Shown: positions 1 to 8,992 of the stretch, piece by piece
How the letters are laid out: every line of letters begins with the position of its first letter
How positions within the stretch are numbered: the first letter of the stretch is position 1
Source of the DNA: Pigmentiphaga litoralis
GTDB lineage: Bacteria; Pseudomonadota; Gammaproteobacteria; Burkholderiales; Burkholderiaceae_B
Assembly: GCF_013408655.1 (NCBI RefSeq)
Contig: NZ_JACCBP010000001.1
Coordinates: 4,154,001-4,218,000 of the forward strand
Direction of reading: 5' to 3'
Length of the DNA: 64,000 nucleotides
Notes under the pieces: model-generated
What the model saw: only the letters and a program-made list of their open reading frames with translations
The model's database searches: none
What the model was told of the DNA's origin: nothing
Program-made: the position numbers and the translations under genes

Positions 1-1
1 G

Positions 2-370
2 GTGCTGCCTGCCGAGATGCGGCGGGAGCTGGATGCCAACACCTTGCTGGTCGGACCCCGCGCCGATCCGCCCGGGTTGACCGAGCATCTGCCGCAATTG
101 CGGGATGCCATCCGGCGCGAACGCAAGCTGGATATCGATTACACGGACGCCAATGGCGCGTCCAGTTCGCGCACCATCTGGCCGTTTGCGCTGGGCTTTT
201 TCGAGCGCCAACGGGTGGTGGTTGCGTGGTGCGAAACGCGAGAGGGCTTCCGCCATTTTAGAGCGGATCGCCTGGCTAACGTGACCACGCAGAACGTGCG
301 GTATCCGCAGCGCCGGCTGGGCTTGCTCAAGCGGTGGCGCGCCGAAATGGGCATCACGGGCGAGCAGTAA
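2..370 (+). CDS. WYL-domain transcriptional regulator, C-terminal part (cut by window start)
   Basis: The reading frame is open to the window edge, so only the last ~122 residues are seen; the GTG at base 2 is unlikely to be the real start. The stretch RKLDIDYTDANG followed by IWPFALGFFERQRVVVAWC and FRHFRADRLANV is the typical WYL effector-sensing domain of YafY/DeoR-like regulators, whose missing N-terminus would be a winged helix-turn-helix. A VOC-family gene follows 132 bp downstream, and a perfect palindrome lies in the gap between them. Together these suggest that the regulator controls the small downstream gene. Family assignment is firm; the ligand is unknown. Confidence 0.8.
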   Translation: MLPAEMRRELDANTLLVGPRADPPGLTEHLPQLRDAIRRERKLDIDYTDANGASSSRTIWPFALGFFERQRVVVAWCETREGFRHFRADRLANVTTQNVRYPQRRLGLLKRWRAEMGITGEQ

Positions 371-402
371 ATGGCATGGGGCGCTCACGCGCCATCTTCA
401 CT

Positions 403-421
403 ACTGACAGAATCTGTCAGT
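403..421. promoter_or_regulatory. Perfect 9-bp inverted repeat, candidate operator
   Basis: ACTGACAGA, one base (A), then TCTGTCAGT: two perfectly complementary 9-bp arms. It sits between the WYL regulator and the VOC gene, about 80 bp before the VOC start. No T-tract follows, so it is not a terminator. WYL regulators often bind near their own gene and its partner, so operator is the most likely role (inference). Confidence 0.5.
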
Positions 422-502
422 GGCCTGGAAGAAGATACCCCCCTGCGCTGAGACGAAATCCCTTCGATCAGCACGGTCCTTATCTCACTTCCGGAGCCTT
501 CC

Positions 503-874
503 ATGTCTGTCCCTTCGATGACCATTCTGTATGTCGACAACGCCGAACAAAGCGGGGCGTTCTACGCGCGTCTGCTCGATCAGCAACCGGTCGAAGCGTC
601 GCCGACCTTCCTGCTTTTTGTCCTGGCCAACGGCCTGAAGCTGGGGCTGTGGTCGAAGCACACCTGCAAGCCTGCGCCCGCCACGACCGGCGGCGGATCG
701 GAACTGGCGATTGCCGTGGACGACGAGGCGGCAGTGGACGCGCTGTTTGAAAGCTGGTCCGCGACGGGCGTCACGGTGTTGCAATCGCCGGTGCTGCTCG
801 ACTTTGGCTACACGTTCGTGATCGCTGATCCCGATGGTCATCGCGTGCGTGTGTACACCATGATCGAAGGCTGA
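503..874 (+). CDS. VOC family protein (glyoxalase/bleomycin-resistance fold)
   Basis: This 123-residue protein has the VOC layout: an opening beta strand (MTILYVDNAEQSGAFYARLL) followed by a second half that ends in the characteristic FVIADPDGHRVRVY strand. The family binds a metal in a paired beta-alpha-beta-beta-beta module and includes glyoxalases, dioxygenases and resistance proteins; this small member cannot be placed in one of them. GGAG lies a few bases before the ATG. It probably belongs with the upstream WYL regulator, since it is the first gene after the palindrome at 403-421. The stop faces the convergent gene that ends at 907. Confidence 0.8.
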   Translation: MSVPSMTILYVDNAEQSGAFYARLLDQQPVEASPTFLLFVLANGLKLGLWSKHTCKPAPATTGGGSELAIAVDDEAAVDALFESWSATGVTVLQSPVLLDFGYTFVIADPDGHRVRVYTMIEG

Positions 875-906
875 CAAGCGGAAGGATGACCGCGCGTGTT
901 GTCCCG

Positions 907-1431
907 CTACTGCTTGGAGAAGGTCACCTTCACATCTCGCGGGCCAAGGACTTGTTCCAGGTCTTCTGGCCCGTCCAGCTTCCCGATGCGGGTGTACGAG
1001 TAGATCGAATCGAAGGTGCGGTAGAAGACCACCAGCGTGCTGTCGCCGTACAGCATGATGTCGCCGTTGCGGATCGTGCCCGGCCGGCTGGCCGCAGCGG
1101 GCAGGGCGGGCGACAGCGTGACCTTCTTTTCGTTGTCGTTCAGGTCGCTCATGTCCAGCGTCAGCGGCAGCCGCGCCGCAAAGGCCCGCGCAGCGTCGGT
1201 GTTGGCCAGTGTCAGGGCGTAGCGGCGGTCGCCGACGGTCATCCACATGCGCAAGTCCTTGGTGGGGGTGACGATGGGTGCGGATCCTGTTGCCTGGGCA
1301 ACGGGGCGCGCCGTAGCTTGCGCATGGGCAGTCACGGCAACAGCGGCCAGGGCGATGGCGGCCAGGGCGGCAGCGGCGGACATATAGGCGAACACATAGG
1401 CGGGCGTGCGGCGGCGGTGTGTAGCGGTCAT
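907..1431 (-). CDS. Exported cyclophilin-like fold protein
   Basis: This 174-residue protein starts with a positively charged stretch and a long Ala-rich hydrophobic segment ending in AHAQA, a clear Sec signal peptide cleaved near residue 38. The mature part (MWMTVGDRRYALTLANTDAARAFAARLPLTLDMSDL, then NGDIMLYGDSTLVVFYRTF and YSYTRIGKLD) matches the bacterial cyclophilin-like family of small proteins with a peptidyl-prolyl-isomerase fold but no proven isomerase activity. Its function is unknown and it is probably periplasmic. It is transcribed towards the VOC gene with only 32 bp between the two stops. Confidence 0.7.
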   Translation of the reverse strand: MTATHRRRTPAYVFAYMSAAAALAAIALAAVAVTAHAQATARPVAQATGSAPIVTPTKDLRMWMTVGDRRYALTLANTDAARAFAARLPLTLDMSDLNDNEKKVTLSPALPAAASRPGTIRNGDIMLYGDSTLVVFYRTFDSIYSYTRIGKLDGPEDLEQVLGPRDVKVTFSKQ

Positions 1432-1613
1432 GCAAAGCGTCCTGGTCGGAAGGGCAAGGTCAGGCAGTCCAGCGAATGCCAGTCAATGCCGGTGGATGAC
1501 AGCAAAGGCACGGACGTGCCGCGCATCAAGCGACATGGTCATGCAGATCGCCGTGCGCGACTAGCGCCCTGGCGCTTGCAAGGCTTATGAATCGCGTTCA
1601 CGAATGGGACCAC

Positions 1614-1664
1614 CACCGGACCCGCCGCAGCACCGGACCTGCCGCAGCACCGACCCCACCGCAG
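1614..1664. repeat. 17-bp tandem repeat, three copies
   Basis: Consecutive units CACCGGACCCGCCGCAG, CACCGGACCTGCCGCAG and CACCGACCCCACCGCAG, differing at one to three positions. It lies in the gap upstream of the GntR regulator and is non-coding. The 17-bp period recurs at 36,041 and 41,764, although the unit sequences differ. Confidence 0.75.
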
Positions 1665-1753
1665 TCCTGAACCTACTCAAAGCCGAAACCGATCAATCCC
1701 GACGCCACTCAAATCCGAGCATGCTCGATAACGAGCAGCAGTCACATTCGCGC

Positions 1754-1789
1754 TTGACTATGCAAGTCTAGCCAACATAAAGTCTGGAC
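1754..1789 (+). promoter_or_regulatory. Candidate promoter/operator of the GntR regulator
   Basis: TTGACT (1754-1759) and CATAAA (1776-1781) are separated by 16 bp and form a plausible sigma-70 promoter 25-50 bp before the regulator start. Two copies of AAGTCTRG (1764-1771 and 1781-1788), 17 bp apart, overlap the spacer and the -10 element. They could be half-sites for autorepression by the GntR protein, which is inference. Confidence 0.35.
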
Positions 1790-1807
1790 ATGCCTTAGCG
1801 AGATGCC

Positions 1808-2572
1808 ATGTCCCCGACACACTCTGCCGCGCTGCAAGCCCCGTACGCCCGCATCAAGATGCATGTCCTGAGCAAGATCGATTCGGGCGAGTGGCAGGTG
1901 GGCGCGCGAGTGCCGTCGGAACATCAGCTGGCTGCGGAATTTGGCGTGTCGCGCATGACCGCGCGGCGCGCCATTCTTGAGCTGACGCAGGACGGCGTAT
2001 TGATGCGCAGCCAGGGTATCGGCACCTTCGTGGCGGACCGCAAGCCCATGCTGTCGGTACTGGAAGTGCGCAATATTGCCGACGAGATTGCCGAGCGTGG
2101 CCATCGCTACAGCAACCAGGTGATCCTGCTCAATACTGAGCAGGCGTCAGAAGTCATGGCCCTGTACCTGGGCGTGGCGACCGGCTCGCCCGTCCATCAT
2201 TCCATCATCGTGCACCTGGACAATCAGGTGCCGGTGCAGCTGGAAGACCGCTACACCAATCCCGCGGTCGCCCCCGACTACCTGTCGCAGGACTTCACGC
2301 AGCAGACCCCCAACGCCTACCTGTCACGCGTCGCCCCCTTGGGCGCGGCGGAGCACACGGTAGAAGCCATCACACCGTCGCCCGAGATGGCGCAGTGGCT
2401 GGCGCTGGCCCCTGGTGAAGCGTGCCTGCAGGTCAATCGCCGCACGTGGTCGCAGGGCGAGGTCGCCACCTTTGCGCGGCTGATTCATCCAGGCTCGCGA
2501 TACCGGCTGGGCGGCGGTATGGTGGTGCTGCACCCGCCGGCAGGCAAGGCTGCCTTCAAGCGCGTGCGCTGA
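1808..2572 (+). CDS. GntR family regulator, HutC/UTRA subfamily
   Basis: This 254-residue protein has an N-terminal winged helix (residues ~10-77) with the family signature RVPSEHQLAAEFGVSRMTARRA and the wing GTFVAD. The rest is a UTRA ligand-binding domain ending in TWSQGEVATFARLIHPGSRYRLGG. It resembles HutC, the histidine-utilisation repressor. However, the next genes encode a Bug receptor, an ornithine-cyclodeaminase-family protein and a UbiD decarboxylase rather than hut genes, so it more likely controls that set. Start ATG 1808 fits the promoter at 1754-1781. Confidence 0.85.
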   Translation: MSPTHSAALQAPYARIKMHVLSKIDSGEWQVGARVPSEHQLAAEFGVSRMTARRAILELTQDGVLMRSQGIGTFVADRKPMLSVLEVRNIADEIAERGHRYSNQVILLNTEQASEVMALYLGVATGSPVHHSIIVHLDNQVPVQLEDRYTNPAVAPDYLSQDFTQQTPNAYLSRVAPLGAAEHTVEAITPSPEMAQWLALAPGEACLQVNRRTWSQGEVATFARLIHPGSRYRLGGGMVVLHPPAGKAAFKRVR

Positions 2573-2791
2573 CGTCGCAGACCGCGTCATCAACCCGGCA
2601 CGACCGCCCCCGCACGATCCCGCCAGCACCACGGCATTCCGCAACATCCACTTCCGCAGCATCCGCAATCCGCTCCACCCGATCAGAGAAACCGGCACGA
2701 CCGGCAGACGGGAGACACCGTGTTTACGCATCACCACCCGGCATGACCCAAGGGTCGTGCCGGCAAGCATCTTGTCAATCTGGAGAGTCAC

Positions 2792-3790
2792 ATGAAAGCA
2801 GGCATCAAGATCGTCGCCAGCGTCGTTGCGCTGGTGTCCGGGATCGCAGCCACCGCGGGCGTCGTCGCCAGCGCATCGGCCGCCGAGCCCTTTCCGAACA
2901 AGCCCGTCCGCATCATCGTGCCGTTCGGCCCGGCGGGTATCGCCGACAATCTGCCGCGCATCGTGGGCCAGCGATTGTCCGAACAATGGGGCGTTCCCGT
3001 CATCGTGGAAAACCGTGCGGGCGCGGCGGGCAACATCGGCATGGAAGCGGGCGCGCGTGCGGCGCCGGACGGCTACACCCTGACACTGGCGCCGTCGGGC
3101 AACCTGACGGTGAACCCGCTGCTGTTCCCGAAGCTGACCTTCAACACCGCCAAAGACCTGTCGCCGGTGACCGTGCTGGCCACGTCGCCCAACGTGCTGG
3201 TCGTCAATGCGTCATTGCCGGTCAAGACGATGCCGGAGCTGATCTCGTATGCCAAGGCCAACCCCGGCAAGCTCAACTATTCGTCGCCGGGCACCGGCAC
3301 GGGCGCGCATCTGGCCGGTGAACTGCTGAACATCAGCGCTGGCATCGATGCCGTGCACGTGCCCTACAACGCGATGGCGTCGGCCGTGAACGACGTGCTG
3401 AGCGGCCAGGTGCAGATGATGTTCGCGGGCGTGTCCACGATCGTGCAGCACGTCCAGTCGGGCCGCCTGCGTGCCCTGGCCGTGGCGGGTCCCAAGCGCC
3501 TGGCGGTGCTGCCGGATGTGCCTACCGTGATCGAAAGCGGCTATCCCGGTTTTGACGTGACCTCGTGGTACGGATTGGTGATTCCATCGGCCACGCCACC
3601 GGCCATCGTGCAGAAGCTGCAGCAGGACATTGCGGGCGTGTTGAAGCAGGACGACATCAAGGCCAAGTTCGCGGCCATGGGTGTTGATCCGCTGGGCAAT
3701 ACGCCTGCCGAGTTCGGCCGCATGATCCAGGTCGAAACCAAGAAGTGGACGGACATCGTCCGCCAAGCCAACATCCAACCGCTGGAGTAA
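2792..3790 (+). CDS. Bug/TctC family tripartite tricarboxylate transporter receptor
   Basis: This 332-residue protein begins with a Sec signal peptide (charged start, hydrophobic core, cleavage near ASAAEP at residue ~31). The hallmark strand PNKPVRIIVPFGPAG follows, then VIVENRAGAAGNIGMEAGARAAPDGYT, both diagnostic of Bug periplasmic receptors. Bug proteins bind carboxylates or small aromatic or amide-like ligands. No TctA/TctB membrane genes are nearby, as is common for orphan Bugs in this group. The stop lies 7 bp before the next start, so it is co-transcribed with the OCD and UbiD genes. Ligand unknown. Confidence 0.92.
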   Translation: MKAGIKIVASVVALVSGIAATAGVVASASAAEPFPNKPVRIIVPFGPAGIADNLPRIVGQRLSEQWGVPVIVENRAGAAGNIGMEAGARAAPDGYTLTLAPSGNLTVNPLLFPKLTFNTAKDLSPVTVLATSPNVLVVNASLPVKTMPELISYAKANPGKLNYSSPGTGTGAHLAGELLNISAGIDAVHVPYNAMASAVNDVLSGQVQMMFAGVSTIVQHVQSGRLRALAVAGPKRLAVLPDVPTVIESGYPGFDVTSWYGLVIPSATPPAIVQKLQQDIAGVLKQDDIKAKFAAMGVDPLGNTPAEFGRMIQVETKKWTDIVRQANIQPLE

Positions 3791-3797
3791 GCGCGCC

Positions 3798-4802
3798 ATG
3801 CAATCCATAGACATCACTTACCTGAACGGCCCCGACGTCAAGGCGCTTGCGCTGACCGATGCCGAAATCCTGGCCGCCGTGGAGTCGGCGCTCGATGCCC
3901 AAGGCCGCGGCGAAACGGTCATTGAACCGCGCATGCACCTGGTGCCGGAATCGTCCGACAAGGGTCACTTCAATGTGCTGCGCGGCTACATCAAGCCGCT
4001 GCACGTGGCCGGCGTGAAGGTGGTGAGCGACTTCGTCGACAACTACAAGGTGGGCCTGCCATCGGAAATGGCGCTGCTGAACCTCTTCGATCCGGACACC
4101 GGCAAGCCGCTGGCCGTGGTGGACGCCACCGCCATCACCGACATGCGCACGGGCGCCATGACCGCACTCGGCGCCAAGCACCTGGCGCGCAAGAACAGCA
4201 AGATCCTCGGGCACATTGGTGCGCGTGGCACGTCGTACTGGAACGTGCGGCTGCTCGATAGCCTGTACGACTTCGACGAGATCCGCGTGCATTCGCGCCG
4301 TCCAGAAAGCCGGGAAGCGTTTGCGGCGCGGCTCGAACAGGACCTGGGCAAGCCCATCATTGTGACCACGGACTGGGAGTCGTGCGTGCGCGGCGCCGAC
4401 ATCGTGGTCGAAGCCTCGCGCCTGCCCGAGCCCACGCCCATGCTCAAGACTGAATGGATCAAGCCGGGCGCTTTCGTCGTGCCTTACGGCACCATGAGCG
4501 CGGTCGAATTGTCATTGACCGACATCATGAGCAAGATGGTGGTGGATGACTGGGGCCAGTGCCGCAAGGGCCTGCCGTTTGGCGCGCTGCGGCCGCATGT
4601 CGAAAGCGATCGCCTGAGTGAACAGAACCTGCATGCCGAACTCGGCCAGATCGTGGCGGGCAAGAAATCGGGCCGCGAGAATGACGACGAGACCATCCTG
4701 TTCTGGCACCGCGGCCTGTCGACCACCGACATTGCGCTCGGCCACGCCATGCTCATGAAGGCCCGCGCCATGGGCCTGGGCCAGACCCTCAAGTTCGCCT
4801 GA
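3798..4802 (+). CDS. Ornithine cyclodeaminase/mu-crystallin family protein
   Basis: This 334-residue protein is similar throughout to the OCD/mu-crystallin family. It has the motif DATAITDMRTGAMTALGAKHLA (residues ~109-130, key residues R117, T118), a Rossmann segment around 136-165 and a conserved PYGTMSAVELS stretch. Members convert ornithine to proline or act as imine or amino-acid dehydrogenases. The usual nucleotide loop (GxGxQA) appears here as GHIGARGTS (138-146), so the exact activity is open. It lies between a Bug gene (7-bp gap) and a UbiD decarboxylase (28-bp gap), so it probably acts on the same imported compound rather than in arginine catabolism. Confidence 0.85.
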   Translation: MQSIDITYLNGPDVKALALTDAEILAAVESALDAQGRGETVIEPRMHLVPESSDKGHFNVLRGYIKPLHVAGVKVVSDFVDNYKVGLPSEMALLNLFDPDTGKPLAVVDATAITDMRTGAMTALGAKHLARKNSKILGHIGARGTSYWNVRLLDSLYDFDEIRVHSRRPESREAFAARLEQDLGKPIIVTTDWESCVRGADIVVEASRLPEPTPMLKTEWIKPGAFVVPYGTMSAVELSLTDIMSKMVVDDWGQCRKGLPFGALRPHVESDRLSEQNLHAELGQIVAGKKSGRENDDETILFWHRGLSTTDIALGHAMLMKARAMGLGQTLKFA

Positions 4803-4830
4803 TCAAGCTTTCTTAGCCGAGACCGCACCC

Positions 4831-6225
4831 ATGGACACGCCCGCGCCACAGTACGACAAGCAGGACCTTCGCAGCTTCCTGACGGAGTACGAAGCAAGCC
4901 ACCCGGACCAGGTGATGCGGGTCTCGCAAGAGGTCGCTCTGGACTACGACACGGTGGCGCTGGCGTTCGAACTCGAGGCGCGCAAGCAAAGTCCGGTGTT
5001 GATCTTCGACAAGGTGGCGGGCTCGCGTTTTCCGGTGCTGATGAATCTGTTCGGCGCGCGCGACCGCTATGCGGCGGCACTGGGCGTGACGGTGCAACAG
5101 CTGCCGCAGGCCTGGGCGTCGACCGACACCCGGCCGCTTCCTCCGGATGTCCTGACAACCGGACCGGTCAAGGAAGTGGTGCTGACGGGCGACGATGTCG
5201 ACCTGGGCTATTTGCCCATCATGCGCAACTTTGTCGAAGACGGCGGCCCGTATGTGACCAATGCCATGTTCATCGCCAAAGACCCGGAAACGGGCGTGCG
5301 CAACGCATCCTTCCACCGGCTGCATGTGAAGGGCAAGACGCGCTTCGGCACCAGCCTGCACAGCCGCCGTCACTTGTGGAATTACGCCCGCAAGGCGAAG
5401 GCGATGGGGCTGACCGAATTGCCGGTGGTGGTCGTGATCGGCTGCCATCCGCTGATCACGATCGGGTCCGGCTTGTGGAAGGGCCCCATCGATGCCGACG
5501 AATACGAGGCAGCCGGTGGCTTTCTGGGCGAGCCGCTCAAGGTGGTGGAAGGCGTGACCGGCCCGGTCGAGATTCCCGCGTTCGCGGAGATCGCGATAGA
5601 AGGCCGGCTGCTGCTGGACGCCGATGAAGACGAAGGCCCCTTCGGGGAATTTACCGGCTACGCGTCCGAACGGTCGACGCGCCATGCGCTGGAAGTGACC
5701 GCCATCCTGCACCGCAAGGACGCGTTCTATCACACGATGGTGGGCGGGATATCGGACGAGCACACGATGCTGTTGGGCATCTCGCAGGAAGCGCGGCAGC
5801 TCAAGACGCTGCGGGTGCAGTACCCGAACGTGACGGCCGTGCACTATCCCAAGTCAGGCACCTGCCTGCTGCACCTGTATGTGTCAGTCAAGGATCCTGC
5901 GCCCGGCGAAGCGCGCAATATCGCCCTGGCCGCCCTGGGCGACAACCTGAGCCTGAAGCTGGTGGTGGTCGTTGACGATGACATCGATGTGTTCAACGAG
6001 CAGCAAGTGATCTGGGCGATGGCCACGCGATTCCAGGCGGATACCGACACCGAAACGATCAAGGTCGGCATGGGTGCCATCCTGGATCCGTCCAATCACG
6101 CGGGGCAGACGGCCAAGCTGATCATCGACGCCACCATCAAGAAAAAGCCGTTCCCGCGCAGGCACTCCTTGCCCCGGGAGGCGACCGAAGGAGCCCGCCG
6201 TTTGGCGGATGCCTTGCTGAGATAG
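4831..6225 (+). CDS. UbiD family (prenylated-FMN-dependent) decarboxylase
   Basis: This 464-residue protein has the family length. It has the cofactor-binding stretch around NASFHRLHVKGKTRFGTSLHSRRHLW, the segment VVVVIGCHPLITIGSGLWKGP and the catalytic signature EDEGPFGEFTGYASER near residues 264-280, which carries the Glu residues of the active site. UbiD enzymes reversibly (de)carboxylate aromatic or alpha,beta-unsaturated acids and need prenylated FMN made by UbiX, which is not in this window. As the last gene after Bug and OCD, it probably removes CO2 from the imported acid. ATG 4831 sits in a short gap without a strong ribosome site. Confidence 0.9.
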   Translation: MDTPAPQYDKQDLRSFLTEYEASHPDQVMRVSQEVALDYDTVALAFELEARKQSPVLIFDKVAGSRFPVLMNLFGARDRYAAALGVTVQQLPQAWASTDTRPLPPDVLTTGPVKEVVLTGDDVDLGYLPIMRNFVEDGGPYVTNAMFIAKDPETGVRNASFHRLHVKGKTRFGTSLHSRRHLWNYARKAKAMGLTELPVVVVIGCHPLITIGSGLWKGPIDADEYEAAGGFLGEPLKVVEGVTGPVEIPAFAEIAIEGRLLLDADEDEGPFGEFTGYASERSTRHALEVTAILHRKDAFYHTMVGGISDEHTMLLGISQEARQLKTLRVQYPNVTAVHYPKSGTCLLHLYVSVKDPAPGEARNIALAALGDNLSLKLVVVVDDDIDVFNEQQVIWAMATRFQADTDTETIKVGMGAILDPSNHAGQTAKLIIDATIKKKPFPRRHSLPREATEGARRLADALLR

Positions 6226-6286
6226 TTGAGGACTGCAAGGGTTTGTCCCGTGCCCTGACGACAGGCAAGGCTCCCTATACTGCCGC

Positions 6287-7213
6287 GTGGACCTCAAACA
6301 ACTCGAATACTTCATCCGCGTCGCAGAGCTGGGCGGTTTCACGCGAGCTTCCATCGCGCTCGACATCGCGCAGCCTGCGCTCAGCCGGCAGGTGCGTCAG
6401 CTCGAAGTCGAGCTGGGCCATACGCTGCTCATCCGCAACGGGCGGGGCGTGACCCTGACCGAGTCCGGCAAGCAATTGCTGGAGCATGCACGCGGCATCC
6501 TGTATCAGGTCTCGCGCACGCGCGAAGAATTGGGCCGCGTCAGCGGCGCGCTGGCGGGACGCGTGGCCGTGGGGCTGCCGCCTTGCTTTGCCAAGATCCT
6601 GACGGTGCCCCTGACCCGCGCGGTGCGCGAGCGCATGCCCAACGCCACGCTGTCGATTACCGAGAACCTGTCGACGTCCTTGCATGAGTCGCTGGTGAGC
6701 GGCCGGCTCGACATCGCCTTGCTGTACAACCCGCCCGCATCGGCCGACATTGAAAGCACGGTACTGCTGGAAGAGAACTTCTACTTCGTGACCCGCGCGC
6801 AGGACAGCGACGGCGCGGACAGCATTCCGCTGCGCGACGTGGCCAATCATGCGCTGGTGATCCCGACGCGGCCCAACACGATCCGCATGCTGGTCGAGAC
6901 CGAGCTTGCGCGGCTGAGCAAACGTCCCCGCATCGCGCTTGAGATCGATGGCATTGCCGCCATCCTGGATCTGGTGGCCGATGGTGCGGGGGCCGCGGTG
7001 TTGTCCAGGAACGCGGTGGACACGGCCGAACGGCGGCACCTGTTCCATGCCGTGCCCATCGTCGATCCCCACCTGCGCGCCCGCCTTGCGGTCGGCGTCA
7101 GCGCACGGCGGCCCGCCACGCTGACGCAGCAGGCCATGCAGTCGGTGGTGCGCGAACTCGTCAGTACGCTGCTGGAGAACCCGGTGACGGTGTCGGAACC
7201 GGCGCCGGCGTAA
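6287..7213 (+). CDS. LysR family transcriptional regulator
   Basis: This 308-residue protein starts with GTG. The N-terminal helix-turn-helix is typical: [20 protein letters not shown], then [32 protein letters not shown] periplasmic-binding-like effector domain follows (residues ~90-295). It starts 61 bp after the UbiD gene and may be read from its transcript. Its 3' end overlaps, tail to tail, the last 53 bp of the isomerase gene on the other strand. It could control either flanking cluster; the sequence does not decide which. Confidence 0.9.
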   Translation: MDLKQLEYFIRVAELGGFTRASIALDIAQPALSRQVRQLEVELGHTLLIRNGRGVTLTESGKQLLEHARGILYQVSRTREELGRVSGALAGRVAVGLPPCFAKILTVPLTRAVRERMPNATLSITENLSTSLHESLVSGRLDIALLYNPPASADIESTVLLEENFYFVTRAQDSDGADSIPLRDVANHALVIPTRPNTIRMLVETELARLSKRPRIALEIDGIAAILDLVADGAGAAVLSRNAVDTAERRHLFHAVPIVDPHLRARLAVGVSARRPATLTQQAMQSVVRELVSTLLENPVTVSEPAPA

Positions 7214-8069
7214 GTGACGACGCGGGCGACGACGCAAGCGACGACGCAAGTGACGACACAAGCGACGCCGCACGGCGTGCATGCGCGGCCAGCATCCAGT
7301 CGAGCCCGGCCGACGTGCCACCGCGCGCCGATGACCGCGGGTGGTATTCGCACCCGGTCCACCCCGTGTAGCCGGACTCGTCGATCAGATCGAACAGATA
7401 CCCATACGACAGTTCGCCCGTATCGGGCTCGTGCCGATCCGGCACACCGGCGATCTGCAGATGTCCGATGCGGCCGGTCGGCAGATAGGTGCGCAGCTTC
7501 TGCGCAACGTCGCCCTCGACGATCTGGCAGTGATACAGATCCATCTGCACTTTCAGGTTGGCCGCACCCACCGCTTTGAGGATGTCGTGCGCATCGTCCT
7601 GCCGGCTCAACATAAAGCCCGGCATGTCCCGCGGGTTGATCGGTTCGATCAGGATGTCGCGGCCTGCCGCACGGGCCTGGGCACAGCACCAGATCAGGTT
7701 GTCGATGAAGGTGGCGCGCAGGCGCTGCAGATCGGCGCCGGGCGGCACGATGCCCGCCATGACATGCAGCCGGCGACAGGACAGCACATGGGCGTATTCC
7801 AGCGCGCGCAGAAAGCCGTCGCGGAACTCGGCTTTCCGATCGGGCAGACAGGCAATGCCCCGTTCATCGGGATGCGCGCGCGGCGTGGCATTGAAGAACA
7901 CCAGTTCCAGGCCATGGTCCCGCAGGCGCGTGCTGAGTTGCGTCGCACGGTAGGCGTAGGGAAAGAAGAACTCCACGCCCTCGAACCCGTCATTCGCCGC
8001 CGCTTCGAAACGGTCCAGGAAGTCGAGTTCCGGATACAGCATCGTCAGGTTGGCAGCGAATCTGGGCAT
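7161..8069 (-). CDS. Hydroxypyruvate isomerase family protein (Hyi/OtnI-like TIM barrel)
   Basis: The protein has 302 residues. [21 protein letters not shown], the segment [14 protein letters not shown] (E142), [13 protein letters not shown] and GCEYHPRS (E241) are the hallmarks of the hydroxypyruvate/2-oxo-tetronate isomerase family, with E142 and E241 in the positions of the catalytic acids. Start ATG 8069 is chosen because family members begin at exactly this residue; the frame stays open further upstream without meaning. Family members end near residue 262. Here a Ser/Ala/Leu/Pro tail of ~38 residues follows, encoded by a 12-bp tandem repeat and running over the end of the LysR gene. Confidence 0.85.
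   Translation of the reverse strand: MPRFAANLTMLYPELDFLDRFEAAANDGFEGVEFFFPYAYRATQLSTRLRDHGLELVFFNATPRAHPDERGIACLPDRKAEFRDGFLRALEYAHVLSCRRLHVMAGIVPPGADLQRLRATFIDNLIWCCAQARAAGRDILIEPINPRDMPGFMLSRQDDAHDILKAVGAANLKVQMDLYHCQIVEGDVAQKLRTYLPTGRIGHLQIAGVPDRHEPDTGELSYGYLFDLIDESGYTGWTGCEYHPRSSARGGTSAGLDWMLAAHARRAASLVSSLASSLASSPASSLTPAPVPTPSPGSPAAY
7216..7263. repeat. 12-bp tandem repeat, four copies, in the isomerase 3' end
   Basis: Units GACGACGCGGGC, GACGACGCAAGC, GACGACGCAAGT and GACGACACAAGC directly follow the LysR stop codon. Read on the minus strand they encode SSLA/SSPA-type tetrapeptides that form the C-terminal tail of the isomerase. The unit is a multiple of three, so the frame is kept whatever the copy number. 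Confidence 0.75.
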
Positions 8070-8085
8070 GGGAGAAGGACCTGGG

Positions 8086-8949
8086 CTAGCGCTCGATTGG
8101 GGTTGTGCTGATGGTTGACGATTGCAACTGATCAAGGACGGTGTCGATATCGGGCGCCGACGGGGCATCCTTGAATTGGTCGAGCCGGCGATAGATCTCG
8201 GCCGCGCCTTCATGAAAGCCCGGTGGCAGTCCGGCGGCGGCAAAGCTGGCGGCGATCTCTTCCATTTCCGCCACCCAGCGCCAGGCCTTGTCCGCCTTGG
8301 CAGCGACCTCGGCAGACCGTTTGACGGTGGGCGTGCTCGATAGCTGCCATTCGACCAGCAGCGCCTGTTCCACGCCTTCATGGCGGGCCAGCGCGCGGAT
8401 GTTGGCGAGCAGGGCGGTCGCACCCTTGGACCACGCGGCATAGCAGACCTTCAGGGCCGACGCGCTGCCCGGCGGGCCGTCGATCGCGATGGCCTGCAAG
8501 GGACTCCCTTCGAACAGGGCGGCGACCGATGCGGCATCGTTTCCGCACAGGTACAGGCGGGTCGATCCGGCGGTCCTGGGCGGCTGCCCCACGATGCCGC
8601 CATCGACAAAGCCCGCCGCGCTGGCAACGGCCTGCGCCACTTCGCGCGCGGTATCGGGCGAGATCGCATTGGCGTCGACATAGATGCCCTTGAAGCCCAG
8701 CGCCGCGACTTCCTGTGCAAGTTCCAGTGCGCCATGCGGCGGGCAGATCGACAGGATGATGTCGGCGCTGTCGACCAGCGTTTGCAGGCTGCCGCAGTCT
8801 TCCAGACCGGCTGCATCGGCCCGCCGGCGCGTGGCATCGCTGCGTCCTTCAGATGTCCACAGAACACGATGCCCGAGTCCGCGCAGGCAGGCGCCAACGG
8901 CGGCGCCCATCGCACCGGGATGAAGGATGGCCAGGGTGGAAGAGGACAT
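8086..8949 (-). CDS. NAD(P)-dependent dehydrogenase with DUF1932 domain (6PGDH-like)
   Basis: From ATG 8949 the protein has 287 residues. The Rossmann motif [25 protein letters not shown] comes first. A beta-hydroxyacid-dehydrogenase-like core follows, with [11 protein letters not shown]. The C-terminal DUF1932 domain carries [22 protein letters not shown]. The start is set by AGGAG six bases upstream; an in-frame ATG at 8982 lacks such a site. The family is related to 6-phosphogluconate and L-threonate dehydrogenases. It sits 16 bp before the isomerase gene and 43 bp after the 2-hydroxyacid dehydrogenase in one minus-strand operon, which suggests oxidation of a small hydroxyacid. Confidence 0.85.
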   Translation of the reverse strand: MSSSTLAILHPGAMGAAVGACLRGLGHRVLWTSEGRSDATRRRADAAGLEDCGSLQTLVDSADIILSICPPHGALELAQEVAALGFKGIYVDANAISPDTAREVAQAVASAAGFVDGGIVGQPPRTAGSTRLYLCGNDAASVAALFEGSPLQAIAIDGPPGSASALKVCYAAWSKGATALLANIRALARHEGVEQALLVEWQLSSTPTVKRSAEVAAKADKAWRWVAEMEEIAASFAAAGLPPGFHEGAAEIYRRLDQFKDAPSAPDIDTVLDQLQSSTISTTPIER

Positions 8950-8992
8950 GGTGGCTCCTGCTGCGGGAAAAGGGACTGTCACTATAGCTGCG

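Larger units (their letters stand above)
1432..1807. other. Intergenic region between divergent genes
   Basis: 376 bp without a convincing gene, lying between the divergent cyclophilin-like gene and the GntR regulator. It contains a three-copy 17-bp tandem repeat (1614-1664) and the likely GntR promoter (1754-1781). Nothing else was recognised. Confidence 0.5.
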
